Positions 13,301 through 25,929 are shown, numbered from the stretch's first letter. The stretch is 64,000 nt of DNA from Rhytidiadelphus loreus (GCA_947034895.1 OX344765.1:18481001-18545000); one strand, 5' to 3'. Numbers and translations are program-made. The notes: generated by a model not told the origin, from the sequence alone.

Positions 13301-14850
13301 GGTTTTTGATTCCATTATTGCATCATGGATCCAAACATTCCAACCTCCTCGATCGAATCTGTACATATGGTCACCGACTCACCGTCCAAACAAGACCCAT
13401 GCATTCCATTTCAAAATGGATAGATAGATAGATAAACGCGTTTTCTTTGTACATGTTTGCAGAAAGTTCGAATTTCGGGATGCCGCGTTCAATTATAAAC
13501 GTATATACCGGCACTCCTACAATAGAATTGAATCAACACAACTTCAGTATCTTGAGACTTTAGCTAGTATCTTGATTAAAGCACGGCTCGTTATTTACAA
13601 GTGGTCATATATTTGAACCTTGTCAACTAGAATGATGAGCACGATTCTGCTTGAAATCAGTTGTCCACTTGCAAACAGAGAGAAAACGAGTGAGTTGTTC
13701 TGTACAGTACTGTGCAAAGAAATTCCAATTTTGAAACACAATTACGCAATTGATGTACTTGTAAAAAGACCTCGATAAGATGTATTTGAATAAGAAATGA
13801 AATTGTGGCATCAATGCCGCACTGTGCGCTTAGAAAATGCCCTCACATCTATCCGATGCTGTAAATATTTCAAGTAGACACTCAAGAGAATGAGAGGGAC
13901 TAATTCAGCGACTTCAACATGAGGAATTACAGTTCAATTGGATGTAAATTTACACACTACATGTACAGTACAGTACATTGGATGGCCTTGATCTCTCTCA
14001 TCGATGATCTACTCATGAAAGAACTGCTTTACTTTTCTATATTCAATTCTCTCAAAGCAGTGTGGAAAACACATGAGATTCTCTAAGGGCTACGACTTGT
14101 CAATGGCTCTAAAAAGTGGCCCAGACTTAGTTTGTGAACCCAACAAAAGCTACCTTTATGAAGCTCCCGGCATGCATTCCTCTCACCACGCAAGTACTTG
14201 TTAAAAGAGAACCGAGTCAATTATCAAACATGAGTGCTGTCTTGAAAATCACAGGAGGACATCATCACCACTCATGCACGATTGCAGCTTTTCTGGCACC
14301 TCAAAAATGGCTATGGCCTTATTATTCCATTATGAAGCGAAGGGATTCGGTGGTTATCAAGGTGTTTGTTGAAGCTCGACATCTATTCAAGAATCCTTGT
14401 GAGAAACTATGAGTGGGCCAAGGCGGGGATACCTAAAAGCGAGTGACTCTTTGAGCGTTGATTCAGTTCTTACAATTAGACTGATCAAATTTCAATTGAT
14501 TCTTGCTAGCAATGACAAGGAGATTCCAACACACCAAAGTTTGCCTTCACTTATTTGGATCCTGCATGCAATTTTTTTTGGTTATGACTTGAGCTAACAT
14601 GAGTTCAATCTGATGTAGACTATATGTAGTATACATTCTCAACATCAATAGTACTCACTGTGCAAAAAAACTGCACATTAGCCACTGACAGTAGTGTGAA
14701 GGTGAAATTTCTCCTCAGAATCTCTCCTTTAGAAAATATCTTGCATTGCCATGAACGCCATAACTATCCTTGTGCCATGAACGCCAAAATGCTTTCTTTA
14801 TTCACCTCAATTACCAGATTATCACCATGATTCAGTGTGTACTAAAGTAG
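13301..14850. other. gene-remnant island, left part; no gene assignable
   Basis: The base composition is more balanced than in the flanks and the open frames slightly longer, for example + strand 14134-14412 (92 codons, with a HHHH run). No domain, homology or exon chain was recognised. At 14820-14850 the sequence ATCACCATGATTCAGTGTG matches the region upstream of the inverted exon copy at 17976, which marks it as the intron flank of that exon. Confidence 0.4.
13421..13436. repeat. short GATA microsatellite
   Basis: Four tandem GATA units (GATAGATAGATAGATA) in the less AT-rich island. A minor simple repeat. Confidence 0.75.
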
Positions 14851-15128
14851 CAGCACCTAATTCGCATGGAACATAGTTCCTAAAGATTATTAGATTGGAC
14901 AATTTCATATTACTCTTGTTAGCAATTAACAAGGCTATGGTGATGCAAGTAAATATTGAATGTAAAAGGTGCTAGTATTCAAAGTTTTTTTTGGTAAATG
15001 ACCTAAAACGGACAAAAATTTATGATGTTAATGTTGTGTATATTCTCAACTTCAACATGTACTCATCATCAAAAGATTGCTCTGGACTCCGGGTGTCCAG
15101 TTAAGGTACTTGTTTCAATTAGGTGCTG
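14851..15128. mobile_element. small TIR insertion next to the duplicated exon
   Basis: Perfect 12-bp inverted ends, CAGCACCTAATT at 14851 and AATTAGGTGCTG ending at 15128. The inverted copy of this locus at 17976-18005 lacks the stretch: its matching intron flank runs directly into the exon. This is therefore an insertion of about 278 bp. No clear target duplication is visible. Confidence 0.6.
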
Positions 15129-15138
15129 TTCTCAGGTT

Positions 15139-15288
15139 GAGGAAGCAGGCACCAAGTCAATATACCTGGAGGTACTAAAACAAACGAAGCCGGTGTGGAA
15201 AAGTCAGATTGAAGAAGATGCATCTGAGGAGCGATTTGAAGCAGACTTCGTCCAAATCGTTGCAATATTCTTTGAGCATCCGACCTGA
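15139..15288 (+). pseudogene. exon fragment of an unknown conserved protein, + copy
   Basis: Open frame after a plausible acceptor (TTCTCAGGTTGAG) reading ...KPVWKSQIEEDASEERF and continuing EADFVQIVA before a stop. Its inverted partner at 17815-17976 encodes KLVWKSPIQDDASKERFEAD and EADFAQIFA. Several differences between the copies are silent (AGT/AGC, TCT/TCC, CGA/CGT). That pattern shows the ancestor was selected as protein. I do not recognise the family. No companion exons could be joined, so I call it a gene fragment rather than a working gene. Confidence 0.55.
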
Positions 15289-15740
15289 ACCTTGCATCAC
15301 CAAATACACCCCAAGTTGAGTCAGTAATGTAAGCATCGTAGATTGGTAATGACTGGCAATTTCTGTAATACTAGCAGGTACTTAGGTTGTGTGTTTGAAT
15401 TGCCAACTGGGGTTTGCTTTTGAAATTCTACCAGGTCATGTATTTGTGTTATTTATGACACTGCCGGAATCCCTGTTAGTAACTCTGTTGTAACCCTAGA
15501 TATCCAGACTCTGAGGCATCAGACACAAATAGAAGTTGAGAGATTGATGATGAACACTGGAAACTGTTGTAAGAGCTCGATTACAAGGCTGCAGGCAAAT
15601 TGAGAATCATGGCAGGAGGGTATACAAGTGAGGACACCCTGCGAATAATAGTGATTGAATCGGTGTTGTCAATTCGAAGTACAAGAGGCTATGACGATGA
15701 AAGGAAAAGTGCGAAACCACTTCACCCTCGCCAACGAACA

Positions 15741-15765
15741 TTAGGGTTTAGGGCTTAGGGTTTAG
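15741..15765. repeat. interstitial telomere-like tract (TTTAGGG type)
   Basis: Just over three tandem units of the plant telomere repeat with one change (TTAGGGTTTAGGGCTTAGGG, then TTTAG). Short tracts like this occur near gene starts as telo-boxes or mark old break repair. No adjacent gene start was identified. Confidence 0.75.
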
Positions 15766-15769
15766 TAAG

Positions 15770-17814
15770 CAACCATCACGGAAACAGTAACGCGATTAAT
15801 TCCAAATTCCTTGGCAGACTGAATCTCTCATCACCATGACCACTCATGAGGCATTAATACTCAACAAACATGCAGCGCACAAATTGGAAACCTGCGCTTG
15901 CAATTGGATTCACATGAGAATATTGAATGTAAACTTCCAAAGCCTGCCGGAGACAACGCAGTCTTTAGAGATGTTCGTATATTTGAATCACATTTCAGCA
16001 AACTTCGAAAGACTTAATCATAGTAGTTTTCTCTCGTCAGAGAAAAAGTGTAGTCCGTAATACAACAACCGCCGTGTAGAATCATCGCCAATTCCATCAT
16101 CTCTCAAAAGAATGCTTGCCGCGAGCTTCAAATCAAGTAGGCTAAGCACGTTCCTGCCATATCCAAGAGCTTGCCTAAGGCCATGTGAGTCTCTCCTTCG
16201 TCCCCAGTTTGCAATAGTGCTCTAATATCTCACCCCGCATCTTTTAGCCATTCTTTTTGGCATTTGCACAGACTGTACTGAGGTATTCAAGTTGTTGGGC
16301 TTGAGGGCTATGTAAAGAAGGCTGCCTTCTGGTATTTTACTGTACATGTTAGTAGCTTCAGTTTCCTCATTGTACACCTTCTATAGGTCGGATAAGCACT
16401 GGAATCCCAACTGAGAATAATCTTCTGTTTGCAGTGGTCGATCAAGAATTATCAATCTTTTAGAGGGGCGAGGAGAAGTCGCCACAGGTTTTGCTCTTGG
16501 TAAGAACCTCTCCTCGTCAGAGCTTCTCTCTTCTTAAGGAATGACTCAAAGCCTGGCGCAGTACAATGCCAGTGAGTTTGCAACTGCCGATTGGGCAGAA
16601 ATTGGAGGTTCGAAATTCCACTGGTGTCAGCTGAGGTATGATGTAAAACAGCAAGAGGAGAAAAGGAAGCAATTACCAGAGAACCTTCCGGAGGCTGGAG
16701 AAGAAATGGCCAAGGGGTCTCTTTCATGCAGAAGTCTCTCTGTCAATTTTGGTATTTGGGGAAGAAAAGGGCAGAAGATGCCTAAGGCACACCGGTACTC
16801 TGGATTATTGGAGGGCAATTAAAGAAGTTGTTCAATCTGGAGGGTGCATCCTTGGATGATTTGGAACCCTTGGTATACAACAAGTGCCCCTGCGGTTGAT
16901 GCTGATTCTTACTAATGGCATTGCTCGTGTTGGATTTTGGGTGCGACATTGGTGGATGGCGGAAGGGTTGCGTTTCTGATAGAGAAGTATTGGGGCGATC
17001 TGTGAGATTTTACTAATGTCCGGATGTGTGACAAGCACAACCAAGGCCCCAACCTTCATGAATTTCATGGCCTATCGTATCATGTGGGAGAGCGATGCAA
17101 GAGTTAGACATTTGTCACAGAGAATTTTAAGCGTCCAATGCGTTCGTCGAATATCTCAGCAGTCATAATTATTACCGTGCAGCAAGAGAATTTCTGGGGA
17201 TCTTGTCCCAGACATGGAGAAGAATTTCAACGCCGCATGGGCGATTATGAATGTGCCGTTGGGAGAGGTGGCAACAGGATTTTGTGAGCACCCGAGATAT
17301 ATGCGTGCTTGTGCTTTGAGACAACTCAAAAACATAGAGTTTGACCTGCATGTGTTCTTCATGAAGTGGAGACATCGTTGCAAAGTTGCTCTCAATTTGC
17401 AACCTGCAGACAGACCTACTTTCACAAAAATCTGATGGTGGTGTCGTTTCTGGGGATGGATGGACAGATGGAGTTTTGCTTTGGAGAGTGGAAGAAGATG
17501 ACTCGTAAATAATTAATTTTAGTGGTCTGATTGTGTTAGTAGGTCTGTTTTGGGGTAGACAAGCCTTGACTTCCATCCTACGTGGGTTCAGAGTTCACTT
17601 TGAGATGAATAGGATATTTGTTCCTGGAAGTAGCTCAATTTCGATATGGAATGTTTTCATTTCAGTCAGCAGGTGAGAAAAAGTTCAGAGTTCGAAGAGT
17701 TTGAGCAACTTTTTACTTGTTGAGATGTGTCCAGGCTGAGGCAGTACTGAAGGCTCTTCAACCCGTCGAATTTGAAAACGAGTTTTCATAGACAGTGCTA
17801 GTATAATTAATTTC
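15770..17814. other. gene-remnant island, middle part; no gene assignable
   Basis: It contains the best-looking anonymous frames of the island, at + strand 16541-16822 (93 codons) and 17214-17435 (73 codons). Composition is balanced, but no domain is recognisable and no splice chain fits. The opposite strand has equally long frames (17172-17576), so coding cannot be assigned by length. Confidence 0.4.
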
Positions 17815-17976
17815 AGAAGTTCCAGTCAATATTTTTCGCCAATCTCCGATGCAAAGATTTGGGCGAAGTCTGCTTCAAAACGCTCCTTGGATGCATCATC
17901 TTGAATCGGGCTTTTCCACACCAGCTTCGATTGTTATAGTTTCCTTCACGCATATTGACTTTGTGGCTGCTTCCTC
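17815..17976 (-). pseudogene. exon fragment of the same unknown protein, inverted copy
   Basis: On the - strand this stretch aligns with 15139-15266 along its length. A single extra base in the upstream part breaks the frame; after it the frame reads KLVWKSPIQDDASKERFEAD, then continues to ASEIGEKY and a TGA. A plausible acceptor (CACTATAG) precedes it. The extra base and the stop suggest a decayed copy, though the piece after the shift is well preserved. The protein family is not recognised. Confidence 0.55.
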
Positions 17977-18479
17977 TATAGTGTACACTGAATTATGGTG
18001 ATGATCTGATAAAATTGATGTGAATGAAGCAAGCAATTGGGTGTTCACTGCCCGAGGATATAGTTTCCGAGTTTAGCAGAAAGCGATTTGTTCTAAAAGA
18101 TGATATTGAAGACACTAGTTGGGACCTGATACATGTCATGCGTATCGATGTCCTGTCTGCAGATATGCAAAATGGACGGTGAATACAGATCACGACACAA
18201 ACGAGACTGAGGACATGCCTTGCAATAAGGTAGAGTATACTATGTGCGTCACTTTATGCATTTATTTGAAAGATTTTTATGAGATATAGAGAACTGTAGA
18301 GAAATCTTTGAGTGTATAAGAGCCAAATTCGTCGAGATTAAATTTTAATGACTATGTATGAATTTCTAACGCAATTTCAAAGTGGGAGGTTACATTACAA
18401 GTGACAGTAAACAATCCCATTTCATTTCAAAGATCAGTGGTCTTAACTTACACATTTAGCCATGTCGTGCTTACTTAAC

Positions 18480-18611
18480 TCACAGGAAACTCATATCGCG
18501 TTCCCTGTGTTGATTCCCGGTGAGTTTCATATTTCCCACTGAACTTTAGAATTATGAAACATGAAACTCACCGGGAATCAACACAGGGAACGCGATATGA
18601 GTTTCCTGTGA
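18480..18611. repeat. 51-bp perfect inverted repeat (hairpin)
   Basis: 18480-18530 and 18561-18611 are exact inverse complements over all 51 bases, separated by 30 bases. The next inner bases TTTC and GAAA pair as well. The arms are unusually GC-balanced for the window (they contain ATCGCGTTCCCTGTG). A transcript would form a near-ideal stem-loop, so this could be a young MIRNA-like or siRNA locus. Equally it could be a very recent small inverted duplication. No target duplication was identified at the edges. Confidence 0.95.
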
Positions 18612-19739
18612 CTTGCTATGACACTTGCTATGAACAGTACGAACGTATCTACAAGTATTTCTCGATCTTTCTCAATCTTGAGTTCCAGAGTAATTAAGTC
18701 GAACAACTGAATGCATAGATGAATTGTCGACGACAGGGGTCAGTATGTGGGATGATTTCCAAACGGTTTTAGTATCATCTACCTAATTATAAAGTAAGAG
18801 ATTAGCAGACAGCACTGCAGCTACAATTGAAGCTCACTAGGATGTAAGAGTCAGGCTGTGTAACAGATTTCACTAAATCAGATTTGTGTTTCCACAGTGT
18901 GCATTCTAGGACGACATGGAGCTTTGAATCCACTCGTCTTATGAGCAGTTCGCCTGAATTCGTCGGTGTTGTAGCTTGTCCATTGCCGAGCAACCAAGTT
19001 TTAGTTGTTTTGAAATTATATTGTTTGTCATCGTCAATTGAGTTATGTTGGCGCCACTCCATTGAAATGGTGTGGTGAACCCTCAAGAAAGAAGGAAATG
19101 AAATGGTGTAGGGAACCCAGAGGTCCATGGACCATGGGGTTGGAAATCTTAGCTTAGCTGTTCCACAAAGTTGTGAATGAAATGCAATTTGAAAAACTAA
19201 TTTGCATATGAATCAGCACAGCTAGCAAAGCTAATGAAAATGACGAAATGATGCATCAAATATCGCCAATTTAATGGAATTGACACCAGTAAGCATTTGG
19301 GGGGGTACTTAATTATTCGGGGACACAAGATTGTGACTGATTGAGCTTTACAGTGTTGAACTAGACCGAGTCTTTACCATACTTGCTCATGAAAACATGA
19401 CATGCTATGTTGCTATTTTGACAGATATATTATTGCAAGCAGTTAGACATGGAGCTTGTAATTGGACAACAAGATTGTGAACACATTTAATGGCAGTGTC
19501 ATCAAGAGAGGGTTGAGTGTAGCAGAGTTGCATTACTGTAGAATGGTGCCTCAATCTCAATCTCACCCAATCTCCCTCTGCATCTACTGTAGGTTGCACC
19601 ATAACATTATTAACTGATGTTTGGGGTCCCTTTTGCTCCCCCAAAGCACGAGTCCCTAGCGTTGCAACTTTTGAGAAATTACTACTTTTGATTTTCACCT
19701 ATATGCTCTGTGAACTCTGGTACCTTTGCTCACATGGGG
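18612..19739. other. balanced-composition intergenic DNA, no gene recognised
   Basis: Frames at 18802-19128 (-), 18884-19078 (+) and 19405-19698 (-) overlap each other and carry no recognised domain. Nothing further can be supported. Confidence 0.4.
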
Positions 19740-19765
19740 TTTGTTCCTCCACTTGTTCCTGACAG

Positions 19766-20190
19766 GGATAAGGTAAAACAGCCCATTGCGGTCAAATGAC
19801 CCATAACAGACACCTAATGACTCTATGGTGGTTTTTCAGACCATAATCAATGTTTTTCATGATAGTTATGGAGTGATTGATGACCTCAATAGGTACTTCC
19901 AACTTTTCAGTGTAAAAATCATTGTAAGAATTGATTTCGAGGCCTTCCGTGTTAGAAAATATTGTGATTGTATTGGGTAGGTTAGATGAGCATATCGGGT
20001 TCAGTTTTTCTTGGTTATGGGGTAGCCTATAGACTCTTTTGGGCTAATCACTTCAAAAATTCATTACAAATCCATACTTTGTCTAAAAAATATAATTTCA
20101 AGTGTCCACATTATTTCTCACATTTGTCTTCATGTGGGAAAAAATCTGAAAAATTTCAAGAATGGCGTGAGGGCAGGTGTGTAATTCCTG
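19766..20190. repeat. dispersed repeat G, copy 2 (uninterrupted)
   Basis: It matches 11100-11250 and 12110-12325 in the same order and orientation, without the foldback insertion. Shared blocks include GGTAAAACAGCCCAT, TCAGACCA and GGTTATGGGGTAGCCTATAG. A 100-codon + frame at 19986 lies in it but is not conserved in copy 1. Confidence 0.75.
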
Positions 20191-22209
20191 AGCCTTGTGC
20201 TTGGTTGTGTCGTGTCAATCCAGTTGCAGTCTTTGAAGGCCATTCATTTAAGAAAGAAAAAAAACTAAACTTTGGTGCTTGTCATTGAAAAGATTGGACC
20301 TATATATGTGGAAGCCTTGCTACTGTGTGTGAACCAACCAATAGTTAATGAACTTGACTTGTTAACTTACAACCTAGCCAACCAATGACACTTGACAAAT
20401 TAAACTCAATCCACCCCCATTGATCATAGGAAGGATTATCCCAATTTCCCTACGATCCAAGGGAGGAAGCATAGGGGCTAGTTACAATGTTGTGACGAGT
20501 GTCAAGAATGACCTTTTTGCATGTCAATAGGTGGAATTTGGAGAAAGCTTAGTGTACACAAGGAGATACCAACATTTTATGTGTATGAAGAAGGATCAAT
20601 GAAACTATAATATTTTAGTGCTATAAATGATCTTTTTTCAATCATGTGAGTAACATAGCGCAAACATACCCTTCCAATTGTACCTACAATTTTCGGCCAT
20701 GTGATTTTGTTGCAGAAATTGATGATTGTGAAGTGAATCTTTGATTTGTATTGTGCCATGTATTTGGATATCTACCTAGCTAGCCTCCATATCAAGTTTC
20801 ATGTACAATTATGGTGAACATTTTTCAAATTTATCAAAATATTGCTTTTTAGTGCATTGTAACAAAAAAAAAAACATATATTGTAGTGTGCAAATACCCC
20901 TTATCATGCTACTTTCAACTAATTATTTGAGCTTTGATTCATCAATGTTGTCTTCCCACTTTAACTCTTTCTCAATCTTCAATCAATGGTTGAAAAATAA
21001 ACTTGCTCTGCTTTTTGTTGTGAAATCTTGTTAATTAAATTACAAGCCTTACTAAAGCTTTTCAAGTGATGTGGTGGAGTCAATCTTGCGAGTGAAGTTA
21101 TTCATGGTAAGCTAGCATTTATTTGACATATACTACCTCAATTTATGAAGTTTTTAAAATGTACTAAAGAATTAGAATTTGGAGTGTGGCAAAAAGATCT
21201 ATACATGTATGTTTAGTTGCACTAGATGTGAAGGATGTAATTTATGGTTTCTTCAACCAAAATTTAAATTCTGCCAAGTTATTCAGCATAGTCTTCATGA
21301 AAATAGTCCAACTATACTTGATCAATAATGAGAGAAAATCCAAATTACATTTATACAATTGTCTGGATAGAAAGCTAAAAAGGGAGAAATCACAAACTAT
21401 AATGAATTATGATTGAGCTCCTCTTATTGACTTAGGATAATGGTTTGGAGAATATTACTAGCATCATCAATGCACATTATAAAGCAATTAGCTAATTCAA
21501 TAAATTTTGAATACCTGATATAGAATTAGAACTTGAGAATATTATCATTAGAAGCACATCAAAAATTTACACAAATAGGCACAAAAGATCTTCTACATGA
21601 GAGAAGGGAGCAAATCCAAAAGGAAACTCTTACCAACCCTAGTAAATCCTAACTTTAGACAACTATGAGACCCAAACTAAGCTTTGCTTGGGTAGTTAGA
21701 TGGGCTCCCATCTTCCCTATATTGCACTCTCCTTTCTCATTTACTTTGCAAAATCGAAACTAGCGACCTTCAAAGACAAAAGAAACTTCAATTTTGCGAA
21801 TTTTTGCTCTTTATATAAAGCATCAACTCCCAAAGTTGTTTGATGTTTAGAGGCCGACAATTGCTTCAAAATACTTGTCTCCAAAGCAAGACAAAAATCT
21901 TCATCTATATTTAATTTTTAACAAACTCAACTACATAATCTTTTAGTTAACTTGCTCAATTATATCCTCCCTAAATTTTAAAATAAATGTCGACATTGAT
22001 TGCAAGTTCTATGTGCCTAAACTTCAAAATGTAGGCTTTTCTAGCCCTTTCAAAAGATGAAGTTTTGTCTTATAACATTTTTTGAGAAAAACATATATGT
22101 CCCATAACTTGTGAGTTTTAATCAATATGTTGGAAAATGGGTTGAGAATATATGTGAAAAGAATTTAACCAAAAAAACTTTCATAGTCATATTTAAAAAA
22201 TTATAATGT
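20191..22209. other. AT-rich intergenic DNA, no gene recognised
   Basis: Homopolymer-rich sequence with short frames only. No repeat partner elsewhere in the window was noticed. Confidence 0.5.
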
Positions 22210-22618
22210 CATTAGGAGAAGTATGGGGCCTCAAGAAGGCCCCTTCCCTTTGATAAGTTGAAATGAGCTGATTATGGCGGGAAACTTATTAAAAATAAAA
22301 AATAAAAAGTTTTCGAACCTGCAGTCCGATGTGAGCAGTCCGACTTGAGTAGTCCGATGTGAGCAGTCCGACTTGAGTAGTCCGACGTGAGCAGTCCGAT
22401 GTGGCCGATCATCGGCCACCTCAGATTTTTTTTAAATTAAATTCTTTTTCTTCCAAAAAACTTATTTGTACTCGATCTTCATGGCATGTAGTCTTCCGTG
22501 TCAAATCCGCACCTGAATTTTTTTAATTTTTAATTTTTAATTTTCGAATTTTTTTTTCCAGCTGTGCGGGCTGTAACAGATCTCGCGGCCTTGGGGACGC
22601 CTCATTCTTCTCCTAATG
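22210..22618. mobile_element. CATTAG-ended TIR element with internal minisatellite
   Basis: Perfect outer inverted ends CATTAGGAGAAG and CTTCTCCTAATG, followed by similar GC-rich stretches (TATGGGGCCTC on the left, AATGAGGCGTC inverted on the right). The 409-bp element has an AT-rich core and includes a 14-bp minisatellite. The same end type occurs at 29438-29807 and 55288-55577, which suggests one family. Confidence 0.75.
22321..22404. repeat. 14-bp minisatellite, six exact-length units
   Basis: Six consecutive 14-base units of the form G(C/T)AGTCCGA(T/C)(G/T)TGA, with the first two types alternating. The array runs into an odd-centred palindrome (GTGGCCGAT, C, ATCGGCCAC) at 22401-22419. 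It is GC-rich in an AT-rich setting and lies inside the CATTAG-ended element. Confidence 0.9.
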
Positions 22619-25600
22619 AAAGAATGAAAGAAAAATTGAACAATTAATAACTTTTACAAAAAATTGAGAATTGTTAATCAAAATGGCAAGAATGTTCTAG
22701 TAAACAATTGGTATCCTTTCTTTTCTTTTCTTTTTTTAATTTTCAAAATTGAGTTCAAAAAACGACTTTATATGTTTTTTCTACCTTCATTGCCCAAAAA
22801 ATAAACTCCTCATAACTATAACCTCATTATTCAAAACAAATGTTTTTAAGTAGGTATCAATCTATTCAATCCAATAAAATTAATCATTTATTTTTAGAAT
22901 ATATTTTTAACTATACAATTTGACATTGAAATTTTTAAAAAACTTCTAGATAAATTTTGCAATATTTATCAAATGGAACTTAAGCAAATTTCTACCCAAA
23001 TTAGGATGATTAGCATCAATCCTAAAAAATTCATACAAAAATTCCAAATTATGAAGTCAACAAAGCTTGCCTAAGTTTTGAAAAACCCGAAGTGGACTCC
23101 TTGGTCCTCTAGGAGTTAAAGAGCAAAGTTGCAACTACCTACTTCCTTAGGCAATCATCAATGCATCACAACAAATGACCTTGTAAATTCTATAATTTTT
23201 GAAGAATCCGTACCTTAAATGAGGTTGTCTGTTTGTTTTTGTTATAGTGAGATCTATTGGACCATGCATCTCCCCGTCACATTCTTTGTATTGTCAAAAA
23301 AAATTCAATGAGGAGGGGTGCATATGCTTTGTTTCATGGCATATGAACCTATAGTGTGAAAATTATGGATTTTTGAATTATTTTTTGATCTTAAATCATC
23401 CTAAATTATGGATCTCTTGGACCGTGCATCCCTCGATCACGTTCTTGGTACTATGGGAAAGCTCTATATGAAGAGGGGTGCACAAACTCTGTTTCATGGC
23501 ATTTTGACTTATATTAGAAAAAATATTGAATTTTGAAGCTTTTATGAATTAGAAAACTACTTTAATTTTAATTTTATTATATATTGTGGCAACATTGCAG
23601 GGCACCCTAGTGCATATACAATTAGAACTTCAGAGTATACTATCATTGAAATCCCATCAAAAAATTACATTCATAGACTCAAGAAAAATCCGGTATTTTG
23701 AGACTTGGTGCAATTTCCTTTGTTGAAGTTGGTGTTCCATAGCCTCAGTGAGTCTGGAATCGCATTGGCTACCAGCCCTCTGAAGTTGGGGGCACAGTTG
23801 AAAATTTTGAACTGCAGTAGAAGTTTGGAACTGTCATTTTTTGCTACTGTGCTTAGTTATTATTATTATTAGAGTAGTCAAATTCTCCATTTTTTTTACA
23901 ATTGAAAGGAGATTCCAACACACCCAAGAACGCAACTTTTGGATACCACATGCAAAAGTTAGGAAGGGTCAAAAAAATTCTTGGTACAAGATGTTCTGAA
24001 ATCATTTCTTCATTCAATATACATATATACATATACATATTGATTTTGGAGAAATATAGAGAGAGTGATGATGGCAATTTTGGATGTACCCACCTTAAGC
24101 TTAGGGACGCTTTACATTGAGAGGCCAGGCCTGAATTTTGTTTTGTCATATGTCTGAAATCCTCACTTTTGATTGGACAAAAGGCTCAAATTCTCACTTG
24201 TGAATTGGGCAAAGGGCTGCAATTTGTGCAATTGGCCTCGAGGGGAATAGCCCTGCATGTGGGTGTAAAGTGTCCCTTATTGGTGTGAAACCCCAAAAGT
24301 CCGAGTCAAGTGACTTGCAATTTGGAAATCACAGAGTCCATGTGGGTTCCCCACCTGTCCCACACGTGCATCACTTTCAAGCACTCCAAGCACATTCTCC
24401 ATCCACTTTGACAGCGCCCCGAGTTTTTTGCTTGCAAGGACAAAATAATTTGAAAGCCAAGGCTCCAAGTTTTTATCATGTGCTGCAAAGAAAAAAAGAA
24501 AAAATTCTAGAGTTTTTGCAGAGGTAAATTGTGGGGCAATGAGGGGTCAATTCACCCTAGCCATTGATGGAGTGTAGAAACAGAATTTTCATCATACAAG
24601 GATGTAGCTATAGCACATGTTAACCATGTAACGACATATGACATGGCAGCCTAAAATTAAAAGTGTCCGATGGATGACAAAGAATCCTTTTATGTAAGAC
24701 ATGGTTGCAGATGTTCATCCTTGAAATTTTGTGTGAATTTTTTTGAAGGTTTTTTGTGTAGTAGTTTGACTTCTAATGAGTGCTTTTAAGTTTTTTGGTA
24801 AGCAAAATGATTCATGTGGTACCAAAAAGGGTGATTTCCACGATGAATAGCTTGGCGTTTCAGGATTAAATTTGTTGTGTGATTAATGTACATGCATAAC
24901 GATGGTTGGACCATGTACCGTGAGGGGTTGACTTGCTTGTGCTTAGGGAGGACTTCAATATGTCGGTGAAGTCGGCAAGGGTCTCAAAATTTTTTATTAC
25001 AAGTCTTGTAAAGTATCTTCCCATGCATATTGGCAACAAAAAGGTTCACCCATGAGTCCAACGTAAGTAAACAAATGAAAGGGTCTTAGAATGGCCTTGT
25101 TGTCAAAGTAATCTCAAGTGTGCTAAAATTTATGCCGGAATGTTTTGACATTAGTTCTTCAACATAGTGACTTGTGAGTAGTTTTTATCCAAATTGGGCA
25201 AATGACATACCGTTGGAATGCTCTCAATAGTACCTTTCGGCAATGTACATTAATCCATGCCCAATTTGGATCTAAATAGTGATTGTCCATATTGGATTGA
25301 ATGACATCACAAACTCATAGTGGCCTACCCCAAGCCAAAGTTGATGAAGAAACTTAAACAAATTTTTAGAATGCCTACACTCTTATCCAAAAAGGATGTG
25401 GCATTCTTCAAATGTGAATGATAAGTACTTTGAGCCTTTCACTGTACTCTCTTGACACTCAATCCTAGTGTGTCAAGCAATGGCCCTTGAAATCAATGAA
25501 ATTTTTTTGGCAAATAATCACCAAAATCTTTCTTGTTTTTTGATTTGGTTCTCATAACATTAGAATTTTTTTAAATGGGATGAAATCACTAAAATCTTCT

Positions 25601-25920
25601 CTAAGTAATATGAGACTTGCCAATATTTGGATGATGTTGACTATTTTTAGATAATATTGTGGATGAGTGAAAGATGGATGATTACAATTGGATGATTTGT
25701 CTAACCTACTTGCACAAAGGAAAAAGAAACTCACTTCTTGAAATCATTCTTCATTCTAAGTTAAGTCGCTTGATCCTTTATTCTACTTCATGATTGGTCA
25801 TTTAAATATTCATGAATTGTATTTGGTGAACATGGTAGGAGATAGGAAATTTAAGGGCTCTTCAAAAATAGATATAAAATAGAAGCACCCAAGTTTGTCG
25901 AGTAACACAGTTGCTAGTAT
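22619..25920. other. AT-rich intergenic DNA with one local duplication
   Basis: No gene recognised. The stretch contains the duplication at 23250-23530, listed separately. The frames at 23853-24149 and 24270-24527 show no domain. Confidence 0.5.
23250..23530. repeat. two diverged tandem units of about 161 bp
   Basis: GATCTATTGGACCATGCATC at 23251 recurs as GATCTCTTGGACCGTGCATC at 23412. It is followed in both by GAGGGGTGCA and TGTTTCATGGCAT. An old local duplication with no coding signal. Confidence 0.75.
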
Positions 25921-25929
25921 GCAGGAGCC

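Noticed and set aside
17172..17576. 134-codon - strand open frame opposite a 73-codon + frame
   Set aside because: Both strands are open over the same stretch, so length is no evidence; neither product is recognised.
22231..22419. 62-codon - frame with repeated LLKSDCSHRTTQVGL-like units
   Set aside because: It is the translation of the 14-bp minisatellite and not a gene.
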